Assembly (NCBI GenBank): GCA_963825635.1
Contig: CAWGTU010000003.1
Span: forward strand, 620,001 to 684,000
Length of the DNA: 64,000 nt
Source of the DNA: JAOUEA01 sp963825635
Lineage (GTDB): Bacteria; Actinomycetota; UBA4738; HRBIN12
Reading direction: 5' to 3'
Both the position numbers and the translations under genes were made by a program. Positions 50,414 through 59,620 of this stretch are shown in pieces; position 1 is the first letter of the stretch; each line of letters starts with the position of its first letter. The notes under the pieces were generated by a model. The model saw nothing but the letters and a program-made list of their open reading frames with translations. It ran no database searches and was not told the DNA's origin.

Positions 50414-52123
50414 CTACGCCGTGTCGGCGTCGCCGGTCCGGCGCTCGTCGAGCGTCCACGAACCGTCGCTCGCGACGATGACCCCGTAGTCCCGAGCCGC
50501 CGCTTCGGCCGAGATGTAGCCGTCGAGGACGTCGTCCACGACCCGCTCCGGCTCCCGCTCGAGCGGGTCGCCGAATCCGCCGCCGCCACCCGCGAGGTGA
50601 TGGAAGCTCTCGCCGGGTTCCAGGTCGAACCGCGCGGTGCTCACCGCCCGCTCACGGGGCGTCCCGGGCCACGCGATCATCGCCGATGACTCCGCCTCCT
50701 TGCCCCCCTGCAACGCCCACGGCCGGGTGTGCGTCTTCTGGTGCATGGCCAAGATCTCGACCGGGGTCACCGCCCGGATGTCCCTGCGGGTTCCCATGCC
50801 ACCGCGCCGTCGCCCGGCGCCACCGGAATCGGCCCGGATCTCGAGTCGCTCGTGCAGGACCGGCGCCTTCTGTTCGAACACCTCGATGGACGTGTTGTGC
50901 ATCCCACTCGTGCAGGGATGCTGGAGGCCGTTCCCACCGTCGTGCTCCTTCGTCGCACCCCACCCGATGCCCTCGTTCTGGCTGATCGAGAAGAGCTCCC
51001 CGCTGCGTGGATGGATCCCGGTCAGATCGAAGGTCGTCATGTCGCCCGCCGAACAGGCCGGCACGCTGTCGAGCGTCTGCGCCAACGCCTTGTGGATGAG
51101 CTCGAGACCGACGGCGGTCGTGAGTGCCGCGAAGGTCGGAGCCGGGTACACGGCGTGGCAGATGTTCCCCGGAGGCGCGATGACCTCGAGCGGGCGGAAG
51201 TGCCCGGCGTTCGTCGGCTCCTGCGGCGTCGTCATGGACTTGAAGACCGTCCGCGCCATGGACTGGGTCTGGCCGAAGGGGAGGTTCACGGGGCCGGGGA
51301 CCGCGGGCGACGAATCGGAGTAGTCGGCGATCATCCGATCCCCGTCGATGGTCACGGTCACCGCCAGACGGATGGGGTCGTCGGTGATCCCGTCGCCATC
51401 CATCCAGTCCTCGGCGCTCCATCGACCGTCGGGGAGCGCGCGGACGGCGTCGCCAGCCATCGACTCCCCGTGCGCGATGATCCTCTCGATCGCCTGATCG
51501 ATCACGTCCAGACCGAACTTCTCGAAGATCTCCACCATCCGCTGTTCACCGACGCGCATCGCGGCGAGCTGCGCGTTGAAGTCGCCGATGATCAGATCGG
51601 GCATCCGCGAGTTGAAGCGGAGGATGTCCATGATCTCCTCGTCGATCCGGCCCTTCTTCACGACCCTCGTCGCCGGGAGGATCAGCCCCTCCTGATGCAT
51701 GTCCGTGGAGTCCAGGACGTAGCTCGCGTCCTTGCCGCCCAGATCCATCCAGTGGGCGCGCACCGCCAGGTACGCCCGCGGCGTCGGTGCACCCGGGACG
51801 AAGACCGGCGCGAACAGGATGGCGTCGTAGGTGTGGGAGGAACTCCAGTAGGGGTAGTTGAGGAGCGCGACGTCGCCCGGCTCGAGGTTCTCGGCGATGT
51901 GCTCGACCCCTTTGCGGATGGCGAAGTCGTTCGCGCCGAGGAACTCGGGGATGCCGGGTGCCTCCGCGATCAACTGCAGATCGCCGTCGTAGATCGAGAT
52001 GCCGAAGTCGTGGACCTCGTAGATGACCGCATTGAACGCCGTCTGGATGAGGGTCCGGCGCATCTGCTCAGCGGTCGAGACGAAGTAGTGCCGGATCACC
52101 TCGACCGTTCCGCCGTCGATCAT
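50414..52123 (-). CDS. Hydantoinase B/oxoprolinase subunit (HyuB family)
   Basis: A 569-residue protein. QMRRTLIQTAFNAVIYEVHD and the downstream FGISIYDGDLQLIAEAPGIP, then GDVALLNYPYWSSSHTYDAI, are standard in HyuB. SGGAGRRRGGMGTRR is the C-terminal glycine-rich hallmark. With HyuA it forms an ATP-dependent cyclic-amide hydrolase of the 5-oxoprolinase, N-methylhydantoinase or acetone-carboxylase type. Its ATG overlaps the HyuA stop by four bases. Confidence 0.9.
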   Translation of the reverse strand: MIDGGTVEVIRHYFVSTAEQMRRTLIQTAFNAVIYEVHDFGISIYDGDLQLIAEAPGIPEFLGANDFAIRKGVEHIAENLEPGDVALLNYPYWSSSHTYDAILFAPVFVPGAPTPRAYLAVRAHWMDLGGKDASYVLDSTDMHQEGLILPATRVVKKGRIDEEIMDILRFNSRMPDLIIGDFNAQLAAMRVGEQRMVEIFEKFGLDVIDQAIERIIAHGESMAGDAVRALPDGRWSAEDWMDGDGITDDPIRLAVTVTIDGDRMIADYSDSSPAVPGPVNLPFGQTQSMARTVFKSMTTPQEPTNAGHFRPLEVIAPPGNICHAVYPAPTFAALTTAVGLELIHKALAQTLDSVPACSAGDMTTFDLTGIHPRSGELFSISQNEGIGWGATKEHDGGNGLQHPCTSGMHNTSIEVFEQKAPVLHERLEIRADSGGAGRRRGGMGTRRDIRAVTPVEILAMHQKTHTRPWALQGGKEAESSAMIAWPGTPRERAVSTARFDLEPGESFHHLAGGGGGFGDPLEREPERVVDDVLDGYISAEAAARDYGVIVASDGSWTLDERRTGDADTA

Positions 52124-54180
52124 CGGTCGCCCTCCGTCGTGATCACGATGTGCCCGAACCCGTCGAGGTGGAACCGCTGGTCGGAGTGGATGACCGTGAC
52201 CGACGTCGGATCGCGCACGAGCGCCGGTCCGCTGAGGTGATCGTCCGGGACGAGGTCTGCTCGCCGGTACTCGTCGAACTCCACCACCTCACGGGTGGCG
52301 AAGTCGAACGCGGTGCGGCGCCCGGATCGGTGGCTCGTTCCGGACCCCTCGGGTGAGGCGGTCAGCGTCGCGGCGAGCATGGTCCCGACCCCTCGGACCC
52401 GCACCGCCACGATCTCGACACCCGCACCGTCGAGGTTGTGGCCGTGGCGTTCCAGGTGGGCGGCATCGAATCGCGACCGGATCGACGAGGCCGGCTCCCC
52501 GGACGCGACGCGCACCCCGAGGCTGTACTCCTGCCCGTCGTAGCGCAGGTCCAGCCGCCGCTGCAGATCGCAGTGCTCGGGATCGATGCCCTGCTTCGAC
52601 AACGACACCGTGGCCGCCGCTTCCATCTCTTCGAACACCGCCTCGAGGCCATCCAGCGTCTCGGACTCGAGCGGCTCGATGACGGACCGACCGACGTCGT
52701 GCACGAGGTCGGCGCCCAGCATCCCCCATGCCGAGAACACCCCCGGCTCGCTCGGCACCACGACCTCGGGGATGCCCATCTCACGGGCCAGCATCGGCCC
52801 CAGCATCGGACCCGCGCCGCCGAAGGCCAGCAGGGAGAACTCCCGAGGATCCATCCCGCGTTCGACGGTGATCTCGCGCAGAGCCCCGAGGTTGCGGGCC
52901 TGGGTCACGTCGAAGATGGCGGCCGCCGCGTCGCGGACGTCCATCCCCATCGGGGTCGCGATCTGATCGCGGATCCCCTCGGTGGCCAGCTCCAGCGAGA
53001 ACGACCGCCCATCGATGAACAGCTCGTCGGGCTCGAGGTAGCCGAGACACAGCGCCGCATCCGTCACGGTCGGCTGTCGCCCCCCACGTCCGTACGCCAT
53101 CGGCCCGGGGTCGGCGCCGGCGCTCTGGGGCCCCACCTTCAGCAGGTCTCGATCCATCCACGCGATCGACCCGCCGCCCGCTCCGATGGTCCGGATATCG
53201 AACACGGGGATCAACACCGGGTGCGTATCGAGGCGAGCCTCGAAGACGTCGGTCGGTTCGCCCCCCACGATCACGCACGCGTCGAGGCTGGTCCCACCCG
53301 CGTCGAACGTGATGAGACGATCGCGCCCCGACAGCCGCGCCACGTTGGCGCCGCCCGTGACGCCGCCCGAGGGCCCCGAGAAGACCGTCATGAGCGGGGC
53401 CGACCTGGCTTCCCCGACGCTCATGGCTCCGCCCCCGGACCGCATGACCAGCAGCGGCCGCTGCAGGCCGGCTCCTCGCAGCTCCCCCTCGAGGCTCTCC
53501 AGGTACCTGTCCACGATCGGTCGCGTGTAGGCGTCGAGCACGGTGGTCGAGGTCCGTTCGAACTCACGATGCTCGCGTGCGATGTCGCTCGAGATCGAGA
53601 CGGTCGTGTCGGGGAAGTGTTGCTTCAACAGCTCGGCTGCCCGGCGCTCGTGCGCGGGATCGACGTAGCTGTGCAGGAAGACGACGGCGATCGACCGCAC
53701 GTCGTTGTCCCGGATCAACCGCCCAGCTGCCTCCACGAGCCCGGCTTCGTCGAGTTCCTCGATCACCGAGCCTTCGTGATCGAGACGGCCCCGCACACCC
53801 GCGGTGTCTCGACGCCGCACCAGGGGACGAGGTTGCTCGTACCGCAGGTTGTACATGTGCTCGAAGGGGACGTCGCCCCGACCCAGCTCGTAGATGTCTC
53901 TGAAGCCCTCATTCGTCACGATGCCCGTACGGACCCCTTTGCGCTCGAGCACTGCGTTGAGGGCGAGCGTCGTCCCGTGCACGATCACCTCGACCTGATC
54001 GAGGGAGATCCCCAGGGCCGCGATCGCCTCGAGGACGCCGGCCGTCGGCTGCTGGGGTGTGGTGGCTACCTTGACCGTCACCAGCTCGCCGGTCCTCACG
54101 TCCTGGGCGACCGCATCGACGAATGTGCCGCCGATGTCGACGGCGACCCGCACCGACGGCGACTGCTCCGTCGCGCTCAT
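52120..54180 (-). CDS. Hydantoinase A/oxoprolinase subunit (HyuA family)
   Basis: A 686-residue protein from ATG 54180. VAVDIGGTFVDAVAQD is the N-terminal phosphate-binding loop, VRTGIVTNEGFRDIYELGR and DRLITFDAGGTSLDACVIVG belong to the actin-like ATPase, and LLAFGGAGPMLGPMLAREMG is the C-terminal signature. It phosphorylates and opens a lactam ring with HyuB. The substrate class cannot be fixed from sequence. Downstream of the ThDP genes by 10 bases. Confidence 0.9.
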   Translation of the reverse strand: MSATEQSPSVRVAVDIGGTFVDAVAQDVRTGELVTVKVATTPQQPTAGVLEAIAALGISLDQVEVIVHGTTLALNAVLERKGVRTGIVTNEGFRDIYELGRGDVPFEHMYNLRYEQPRPLVRRRDTAGVRGRLDHEGSVIEELDEAGLVEAAGRLIRDNDVRSIAVVFLHSYVDPAHERRAAELLKQHFPDTTVSISSDIAREHREFERTSTTVLDAYTRPIVDRYLESLEGELRGAGLQRPLLVMRSGGGAMSVGEARSAPLMTVFSGPSGGVTGGANVARLSGRDRLITFDAGGTSLDACVIVGGEPTDVFEARLDTHPVLIPVFDIRTIGAGGGSIAWMDRDLLKVGPQSAGADPGPMAYGRGGRQPTVTDAALCLGYLEPDELFIDGRSFSLELATEGIRDQIATPMGMDVRDAAAAIFDVTQARNLGALREITVERGMDPREFSLLAFGGAGPMLGPMLAREMGIPEVVVPSEPGVFSAWGMLGADLVHDVGRSVIEPLESETLDGLEAVFEEMEAAATVSLSKQGIDPEHCDLQRRLDLRYDGQEYSLGVRVASGEPASSIRSRFDAAHLERHGHNLDGAGVEIVAVRVRGVGTMLAATLTASPEGSGTSHRSGRRTAFDFATREVVEFDEYRRADLVPDDHLSGPALVRDPTSVTVIHSDQRFHLDGFGHIVITTEGDR

Positions 54181-54190
54181 CCGGGCCTCC

Positions 54191-54790
54191 TCACGCGCCC
54201 TGCCCGAGGGCGACGGCGTGGTCGGCGAGCGCCCACGATCGGAACCGATCGCCCAGCACCACCGGGTCGGCGTGCAGCCACGGCACCCCCGCGGCGTTCC
54301 CGCGGGCGATGCGCATGCGCAGGAAGTGCGGCGGGCCCCCAAGCACCGCGGCACGGAGCGCGTCGCTCAGGCCGTCGGCCGTCGTGATCTCCGCCGCCCG
54401 CAACCCGCACCCCTCCGCGACGCGGCACAGATCGATGCGGTCAGAGATCGTGGGCATCCCGCCCGCCGACGAGTGCTCGCCGTTGTCGAGGAGCAGGATC
54501 GTGAGGTTCGTCGGCCCGTGCGCCCCGATCGTGGCGAGGCTGCCCAGGTTCATAAGGAGCGAGCCGTCGCCGTCGATCGCCACGACGTGCGGGAACCGCT
54601 GTCGCAGGCCGATCGCTACGCCGAGGGCGACCGAGGTCGTGAGCCCCATCGAGTCGAGCAGGTACAGGTTGCCGGGTCGGTCCGCGACCGCGGCCATCTC
54701 GCGGCTCGTCGCGCCGCAGGTCACCACGAACGCGGCGTCCGGCACCGCCGCCACCGCCGCCCTCAGGGCCTCGATCCGGGAGATCGTCAC
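54191..54790 (-). CDS. ThDP-dependent decarboxylase, beta (ThDP-binding) subunit
   Basis: A 199-residue C-terminal-type TPP domain. The ThDP motif runs from IDGDGSLLMNLGSLATIG to LLLDNGEHSS (GDG then DN). GATSREMAAVADRPGNLYLL and SMGLTTSVALGVAIGLRQRF are typical of sulfopyruvate and phosphonopyruvate decarboxylase beta subunits (ComE-like). GTG 54790 overlaps the alpha subunit stop. The enzyme should decarboxylate a 2-oxo acid to an aldehyde, which the neighbouring aldehyde dehydrogenase could oxidise. Confidence 0.85.
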   Translation of the reverse strand: MTISRIEALRAAVAAVPDAAFVVTCGATSREMAAVADRPGNLYLLDSMGLTTSVALGVAIGLRQRFPHVVAIDGDGSLLMNLGSLATIGAHGPTNLTILLLDNGEHSSAGGMPTISDRIDLCRVAEGCGLRAAEITTADGLSDALRAAVLGGPPHFLRMRIARGNAAGVPWLHADPVVLGDRFRSWALADHAVALGQGA

Positions 54791-55329
54791 GCTCGCGTCG
54801 CCCCTTCCCAGAAGTTCATCGTGACCGCGACGGGCCGCCGCGTGAGCCACGCATGCTCGATCGCCTCCACCGCCACATCGTGCCAGGCGTCGGGCCGCTC
54901 GCGGAAGGTGAGATCGAACACCGGCACCCGCAGCACGCCGAGGAGGTCGCGCGCCGACCCGCTGATCGAGTGGATCATCGAGTTGTACTCACCGAGGCCG
55001 CCCCGATCGTTCGCGAAGATCGGCAACGGGATGTGGTACGCGCTGGCCCACGTCGCGATCGCCGTCAGGGCGTTCCCGAACCCGTTGTCCTGCATCAGGA
55101 CAGCGGCACGGTGCTCGACGAGGTTCATCCCCCCGACGATGCCGATCGCCTCCTCCTCGCGACCGACCGGGATCAGCTCGGGCACGCCCGGCGCGCCAGC
55201 TCGCTCGAGCATGTCGGCCAACAGCGGCGTGATCGCGCTCGACGGCACGTGCGCGATCGCACGGGTCGACGTGTCGGCGAACGCCTGCGCGATCGCGGCC
55301 GCCTCATCGGAGAGGGTCGCCGTCGCCAT
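54787..55329 (-). CDS. ThDP-dependent decarboxylase, alpha (PYR) subunit
   Basis: A 180-residue PYR domain. The catalytic Glu lies in IPVGREEEAIGIVGG, and VLMQDNGFGNALTAIATWAS with IPLPIFANDRGGLGEYN resembles ComD-type alpha subunits. It overlaps the beta subunit by four bases and lies four bases behind the aldehyde dehydrogenase. In sulfopyruvate decarboxylase these subunits form an alpha/beta assembly; a 2-oxo acid other than sulfopyruvate is equally possible here. Confidence 0.84.
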   Translation of the reverse strand: MATATLSDEAAAIAQAFADTSTRAIAHVPSSAITPLLADMLERAGAPGVPELIPVGREEEAIGIVGGMNLVEHRAAVLMQDNGFGNALTAIATWASAYHIPLPIFANDRGGLGEYNSMIHSISGSARDLLGVLRVPVFDLTFRERPDAWHDVAVEAIEHAWLTRRPVAVTMNFWEGATRA

Positions 55330-55333
55330 GCCC

Positions 55334-56884
55334 TCAGCTGGCGATCACGGTCCGCGACTGCTCGCGCAGGTACTGCGCGACGTAGAAGCGTCCGCCGACG
55401 CTGCGTCCGCTCGTGCCCGAACTCTTCCACCCACCGAAGGTCTGCAGGCCCGGCCACGCACCGGTGGTCGAGCTCGAGCGACGGTTCACGTAGACGACGC
55501 CCGCCTCGATGCCGTCGAGGAACGTCTCGATCTCGCCGTCGTCCTCGCTGAAGAAGCCCGCGGTGAGCCCGAACTCCGTGTCGTTCGCGCGCCCGATCGC
55601 GTCGCCGAGGTCGTCGTAGGGCTCGACGACCACGAAGGGCACGAAGATCTCCTTGCGCCAGAGCCACGAGGACGAGGGGGCCTCCACGACGGTCGGGCGC
55701 ACGTAGTTGCCCCGGTCGAAGATGCCACCGGTGAGCCGCTCGCCGCCCGTGACGATGCGTCCGACCGACCGCGCCTCGGCGATGGCGCCCTCGTACCGCT
55801 CGCCGGCCGCGTCGTTGATCAGCGGGCCGAGGTAGACGCCCTGTTCGCGCGGGTCACCGATCACGATCTCGTCGGTCTTCGCGCGCAGCAGCTCGACGAA
55901 CCCGTCGTAGACGTCGCGCTGCACGTACGCGCGAGAGGTCGATGCGCACTTCTGTCCCCCGAAGCCGAACGAGCCGTGCATCAGCCCCTCGGCCGCCTTG
56001 TCGAGGTCGGCACGCCCGCTCACGACCGTCGGGTTCTTGCCGCCGAGCTCGCAGATCGCGGGCCGCGGGGCACCCTCACGGTTGCGGTAGATCTCCATGC
56101 CGACGGCGTAGGAGCCGGTGAAGGTCACGCCGCCCACGTCGGGGTGACTCGCGATGCGCGCGCCGACGACCGCGCCCGGGCCCGTGAGGATGTGGAACGC
56201 CTCGGCGGGCACCCCCGCCTGCGTGAAGATCTCGTGGATGAGATGGCCGGTCAGCGCTCCCTGGTGGGCCGGCTTGAAGACGACGCAGTTGCCGGCGAGC
56301 AGCGCGGCCGAGATCGGGTTGGCCGCGAGCGCGAACGGGAAGTTGAACGGCGCGATGATGCCCCACACGCCGTACGGACGCAGCACCTCCTGGTAGCGGC
56401 TGACGCCGTCGCCGGGAAGCCCGTAGACGAAGCCCTCGTTCTCCTCGACCTGATCGCAGTTGAGGCGCACCAGGCCGATCAGCTCCTCGACCTCGCCGAA
56501 CGCCTCGAGACGGTTCTTCGCGGTCTCGAGCACCGACACCGCGATGATCTCGGCCTTCCGCTGCTCCATGAGGTCGATCGCCGCGCGGGTGATGCGGACC
56601 CGCTCGCGCCAGTCGGTGGCGCCCCATGTCGGCGCGAACGCGGCCGCGATCGAGACCGCGTCGTCGACGTCGGCTGCGCTCAGCTGGCCGAACTCGCCGA
56701 TGATCAGGTCACGATCGATCGGCGACCAGCCCAGCCGGAACCCCTCGCCGTCGCGTGGCTTGCCCCCGACGATGCCGGGATGCTGAGCGCCGAGGGCGGC
56801 GGTGGCGGCCGCCAAGCCCGCCTCGAACGCCTCGTGCAGCGCCGGGGTGTCCGCCGGAGCCTGACCGTACTGGAGCGTGTCCAC
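55334..56884 (-). CDS. Aldehyde dehydrogenase (RocA/P5C dehydrogenase-like)
   Basis: A 516-residue NAD(P)-dependent enzyme. The active-site Cys is residue 313 in FGFGGQKCASTSRAYV and the general base Glu is in ICELGGKNPTVV. APFNFPFALAANPISAALLA is the cofactor region. The N-terminal domain is like that of delta-1-pyrroline-5-carboxylate dehydrogenases. GTG 56884 was chosen because AGGTGG lies upstream; GTG 56896 and 56911 have nothing comparable. It is the first gene of the leftward catabolic operon and probably oxidises the aldehyde made by the decarboxylase. Confidence 0.88.
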   Translation of the reverse strand: MDTLQYGQAPADTPALHEAFEAGLAAATAALGAQHPGIVGGKPRDGEGFRLGWSPIDRDLIIGEFGQLSAADVDDAVSIAAAFAPTWGATDWRERVRITRAAIDLMEQRKAEIIAVSVLETAKNRLEAFGEVEELIGLVRLNCDQVEENEGFVYGLPGDGVSRYQEVLRPYGVWGIIAPFNFPFALAANPISAALLAGNCVVFKPAHQGALTGHLIHEIFTQAGVPAEAFHILTGPGAVVGARIASHPDVGGVTFTGSYAVGMEIYRNREGAPRPAICELGGKNPTVVSGRADLDKAAEGLMHGSFGFGGQKCASTSRAYVQRDVYDGFVELLRAKTDEIVIGDPREQGVYLGPLINDAAGERYEGAIAEARSVGRIVTGGERLTGGIFDRGNYVRPTVVEAPSSSWLWRKEIFVPFVVVEPYDDLGDAIGRANDTEFGLTAGFFSEDDGEIETFLDGIEAGVVYVNRRSSSTTGAWPGLQTFGGWKSSGTSGRSVGGRFYVAQYLREQSRTVIAS

Positions 56885-56946
56885 GAGCTTCCCCACCTCT
56901 CTGAGGGCCACAGCACACCGGCCCGCTGGTTCGTCCGACTGCTGGA

Positions 56947-56957
56947 TTGTAGTACGA
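56947..56957. promoter_or_regulatory. GntR/FadR-type operator candidate
   Basis: TTGTAGTACGA fits the TNGTNNNACNA consensus of FadR-subfamily GntR regulators. It is in the centre of the 103-base divergent promoter between the aldehyde dehydrogenase and amidohydrolase genes. No GntR gene lies in the window, so the regulator would be elsewhere. Confidence 0.4.
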
Positions 56958-56987
56958 TTCTGGAGCATCCGTCGACGGGAGGGCAGG

Positions 56988-58196
56988 ATGGAGCGCGACA
57001 GCGGACCCGCGATGCTGGTATCGGCCCCGAGGCTGATCACCGCCAACGACGAGCTCCCGCTGCGTGACGCCGCGGTCCGCATCCGCGACGGCCGTATCGA
57101 GGCCGTCGGACCCAGGGCCGAGCTGGCCGGCGACGGCGTCGAGGAGCGCCACTTCCCCGATGCGACGCTCATGCCCGGCATGATCGATTGCCACGAGCAC
57201 GTGGCCGGCCACAGCCGCTTCTCGACCGGGACAGAGGCGCTCGATGAGCCCGACACCATGTGGGCGGTGGTCTTCGCTCACTACGCACGCGAGACGCTGT
57301 CCCGCGGCGTCACGACGCTGAGGATCCCCGGGGCCAGGCACGCGGTCGATCTGGTGGTGCGACGGGCGCTGGACGAGGGCTACGGCATCGGACCGCGCCT
57401 CGTGTGCGCGGGTGAAGCCATCGGCATGACGGGCGGTCACCAGGGCGCGTTCGGCGGCGCCGCGGACGGGCCCTGGGCGTGTGCCCAGATGGCACGTCGC
57501 CAGTTCGAGCTCGGGGCGGACTTCATCAAGGTCATGGCCAGCGGCGGCATCAGCGCGGCGAGCCCCGGCGAGATGCCCACCCACGCGCAGCTGACCGTCG
57601 AGGAGATGGCGGCCGTCGTCGACGTGGCGCACTCGCGGGACAAGAGGGTCACGGCGCACGCCGACGGCGAGCGCGGGATCTCGAACGCGTTGGAGGCGGG
57701 CTTGGACTGCCTGGAGCACGGCATCTACCTGACCGAGGACCACGCCCGGTACATGGCCGAGCACGGGGTCATGCTCGTGCCCACCCTGGATGTCATGCAC
57801 GGCATCGTCTACCGCGGCCACGAGTTCGGCCTCGAGCCCAGCTGGATCGACGTCGCCGACCAGGTCCTTGATGTCCACCGCCGGTCGTTCCAAGCCGCGC
57901 TCGACGCGGGCGTACTGTACGCAACCGGGACCGACAGCTACGGCGACATGGTGAACGAGATCAAGTTCTTCACGACGTTCGGGGTCGAGCCCTACCGGGC
58001 GATCCAGGCGGCCACGCGAGACGCGGCCGCGGTGATCTCGGCGCACGCCGGGTTCGGCACGCTCGCCGCCGGGATGTCCGCCGACGTGATCGCGGTCGCC
58101 GGCGACCCACTCGAGGACCTCGAACGCCTGCGCGACGTCAAGCTCGTGATCGGGCGAGGCACGACCCACGTGCTCGACGAGGCATCGCTCGGATAG
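56988..58196 (+). CDS. Metal-dependent amidohydrolase (imidazolonepropionase/prolidase-like)
   Basis: A 402-residue TIM-barrel amidohydrolase. The metal motif is PGMIDCHEHV. KVMASGGISAASPGEMPTHA is the lysine strand, VTAHADGERGISNALEAGLD followed by CLEHG gives two His, and ATGTDSYGDMVNE has the catalytic Asp. GGGAGGGCAGG lies before the ATG. It should hydrolyse an amide or lactam bond of a small substrate. It is the first gene of the rightward catabolic operon. Confidence 0.88.
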   Translation: MERDSGPAMLVSAPRLITANDELPLRDAAVRIRDGRIEAVGPRAELAGDGVEERHFPDATLMPGMIDCHEHVAGHSRFSTGTEALDEPDTMWAVVFAHYARETLSRGVTTLRIPGARHAVDLVVRRALDEGYGIGPRLVCAGEAIGMTGGHQGAFGGAADGPWACAQMARRQFELGADFIKVMASGGISAASPGEMPTHAQLTVEEMAAVVDVAHSRDKRVTAHADGERGISNALEAGLDCLEHGIYLTEDHARYMAEHGVMLVPTLDVMHGIVYRGHEFGLEPSWIDVADQVLDVHRRSFQAALDAGVLYATGTDSYGDMVNEIKFFTTFGVEPYRAIQAATRDAAAVISAHAGFGTLAAGMSADVIAVAGDPLEDLERLRDVKLVIGRGTTHVLDEASLG

Positions 58197-58218
58197 GTCG
58201 ACGAACGCAGGGGGCCGT

Positions 58219-58689
58219 GTGAGGAAGATCCAGATCAGGTTCGAGCGGACGGGCGAACTTGCGACGGCGGTCTTGGAAGACGCGAACGCGCCGAAGACGT
58301 GCGACGCCATGTGGCAGGCCCTCGAGCAGCCCATCGTGACGACAGGCATCCACGCGGGGTGGGCCGGGCGCATGGTGTCGGTCGAGGTCCCCTCGACCAA
58401 CAGGGTCTTCGATCCGACATCGGTCCCGAAGGAGAACCTCACGCTCTACCCGATCCCGGGCGACATCTGCTTCGGCTACTTCCCGCCGGGGTGGGGGGTC
58501 GGCATCACCGAGGACTACTGGGACCTCGCCCTCGTCTACGGCCGTGAGACCCGGTTCGAGTTCAGCTTCGGCCCGGTCCCGATGACCGTCTGGGCGACCG
58601 TGGACGAGGGGCTCGACGAGCTGGCCGCCGGGTGTCTGCGGACCCGGACCGAAGGCCTGCAGACCATCCGGGTCAGCCGTCTGGGGTGA
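58219..58689 (+). CDS. DUF3830 family protein (cyclophilin-like fold)
   Basis: A 156-residue protein with GTG start. ATAVLEDANAPKTCDAMWQA, IHAGWAGRMVSVEVP and the ENLTLYPIPGDICFGYFPPG segment are the DUF3830 pattern, a cyclophilin-like barrel without known catalysis. Family members commonly neighbour amidohydrolases and hydantoinases. It may bind an intermediate of the pathway. Confidence 0.75.
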   Translation: MRKIQIRFERTGELATAVLEDANAPKTCDAMWQALEQPIVTTGIHAGWAGRMVSVEVPSTNRVFDPTSVPKENLTLYPIPGDICFGYFPPGWGVGITEDYWDLALVYGRETRFEFSFGPVPMTVWATVDEGLDELAAGCLRTRTEGLQTIRVSRLG

Positions 58690-58695
58690 AGGGTC

Positions 58696-59052
58696 GTGCC
58701 GGCGAGCCATGATGAGGACCAGACGGCGGCCGACGGTGAACTGGCGCTGACCCACGACGAGGCGCTCGAGCTGCTCGCGTTCCTGTTGTCGAGCTCGCGC
58801 AGCTGCCTGTTCGATCCCCCTGGGTACGGGACCTACCGCCTGGCGACGGCGGCCGAGCGGCTCGCGACCGCTTGGGCCCCGCGGGCGACCGGCTCGCTCG
58901 AGACGTTCCTTCGCGAACTCGAGCGATCGATCCCCGCACGGGAGTGGGATCCGATGGGAGCGGCGCCCGAGACAGCGGACTACCTGGATGAGATGATCGC
59001 GGACCTCGCGCGCGAGGTTGCTCCCGATGGGTCGAGCGACGCCGATGCCTGA
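58696..59052 (+). CDS. DUF6092-like protein
   Basis: A 118-residue helical protein with GTG start, seven bases after DUF3830. LTHDEALELLAFLLSSSRSC followed by LFDPPGYGTYRLATAAERLA matches the short helical DUF6092 type as I recall it. The C-terminal helix is acidic. No cofactor motif is visible. Being inside the catabolic operon, it may be a small subunit or chaperone. Confidence 0.6.
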   Translation: MPASHDEDQTAADGELALTHDEALELLAFLLSSSRSCLFDPPGYGTYRLATAAERLATAWAPRATGSLETFLRELERSIPAREWDPMGAAPETADYLDEMIADLAREVAPDGSSDADA

Positions 59053-59620
59053 CACCCTCGAGACGATCCGGACCCGGCGGGTGGCCAAGGCCTACAGCGA
59101 CGAACCCGTGGACCCCGAGACGTTGTGGACGATCCTCGAGGCCGCGCGGTGGGCCCCCACGGGCTCGAACCTGCGCGTCCATCGGTTCGTCGTCGTGACC
59201 GACGCCGCGGTGCTCCGCGCGATCCACATGTTCTCGCCCGGCATGGTCGCCGGCGTCCCCGCCGCGGCGATCGTGATCTGCATCGACTGGGACCTGGCCG
59301 GTTACGAGGCGCCGATCCCTTCGCACCGCGAGGTGTACTGGGACGTGGGCTCAGCCGCGCAGAACATGTTGCTCGCCGCGCATGCGCTCGGTCTCGTGGC
59401 CGGCCCGATGACCGCCGACTCGCCGTCGGCCATGCGCGTGTTCCTGAACCTGCCACCGAACCTGGACCCGCAGCTCATCGTGGGTGTCGGCCATCGAGCC
59501 GATCCGCCCCCGCGGACGCCGCCACCGTCCGGCAGCGCTCGCACCCGGGTCGAGGACCTGGTGCTGTTCGCGCCGCTCCCACACGATCCGAAGGCGACCC
59601 GTGACGATCGAGCTCGCTGA
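59045..59620 (+). CDS. Nitroreductase-family flavoprotein
   Basis: A 191-residue FMN-type nitroreductase-fold protein. The N-terminal FMN phosphate loop is IRTRRVAKAYSDEPV, ILEAARWAPTGSNLRVHRFV is the core helix and strand, and DVGSAAQNMLLAAHALGLVA the dimer helix. It overlaps the gene before it by 8 bases and the ammonia-lyase behind it by 20. Relatives reduce nitro groups, enones or imines, or dehydrogenate rings. In this operon a ring or imine redox step is plausible. Confidence 0.83.
   Translation: MPDTLETIRTRRVAKAYSDEPVDPETLWTILEAARWAPTGSNLRVHRFVVVTDAAVLRAIHMFSPGMVAGVPAAAIVICIDWDLAGYEAPIPSHREVYWDVGSAAQNMLLAAHALGLVAGPMTADSPSAMRVFLNLPPNLDPQLIVGVGHRADPPPRTPPPSGSARTRVEDLVLFAPLPHDPKATRDDRAR

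Noticed and set aside
52438..54387. Long plus-strand frame opposite hyuA
   Set aside because: Antisense shadow; hyuA has all family motifs in order on the minus strand.
54059..57067. A very long open frame of about 1,000 codons on the plus strand
   Set aside because: It runs antisense to the clear ThDP, aldehyde dehydrogenase and HyuA genes and is His/Arg-rich nonsense, a usual effect of high GC.
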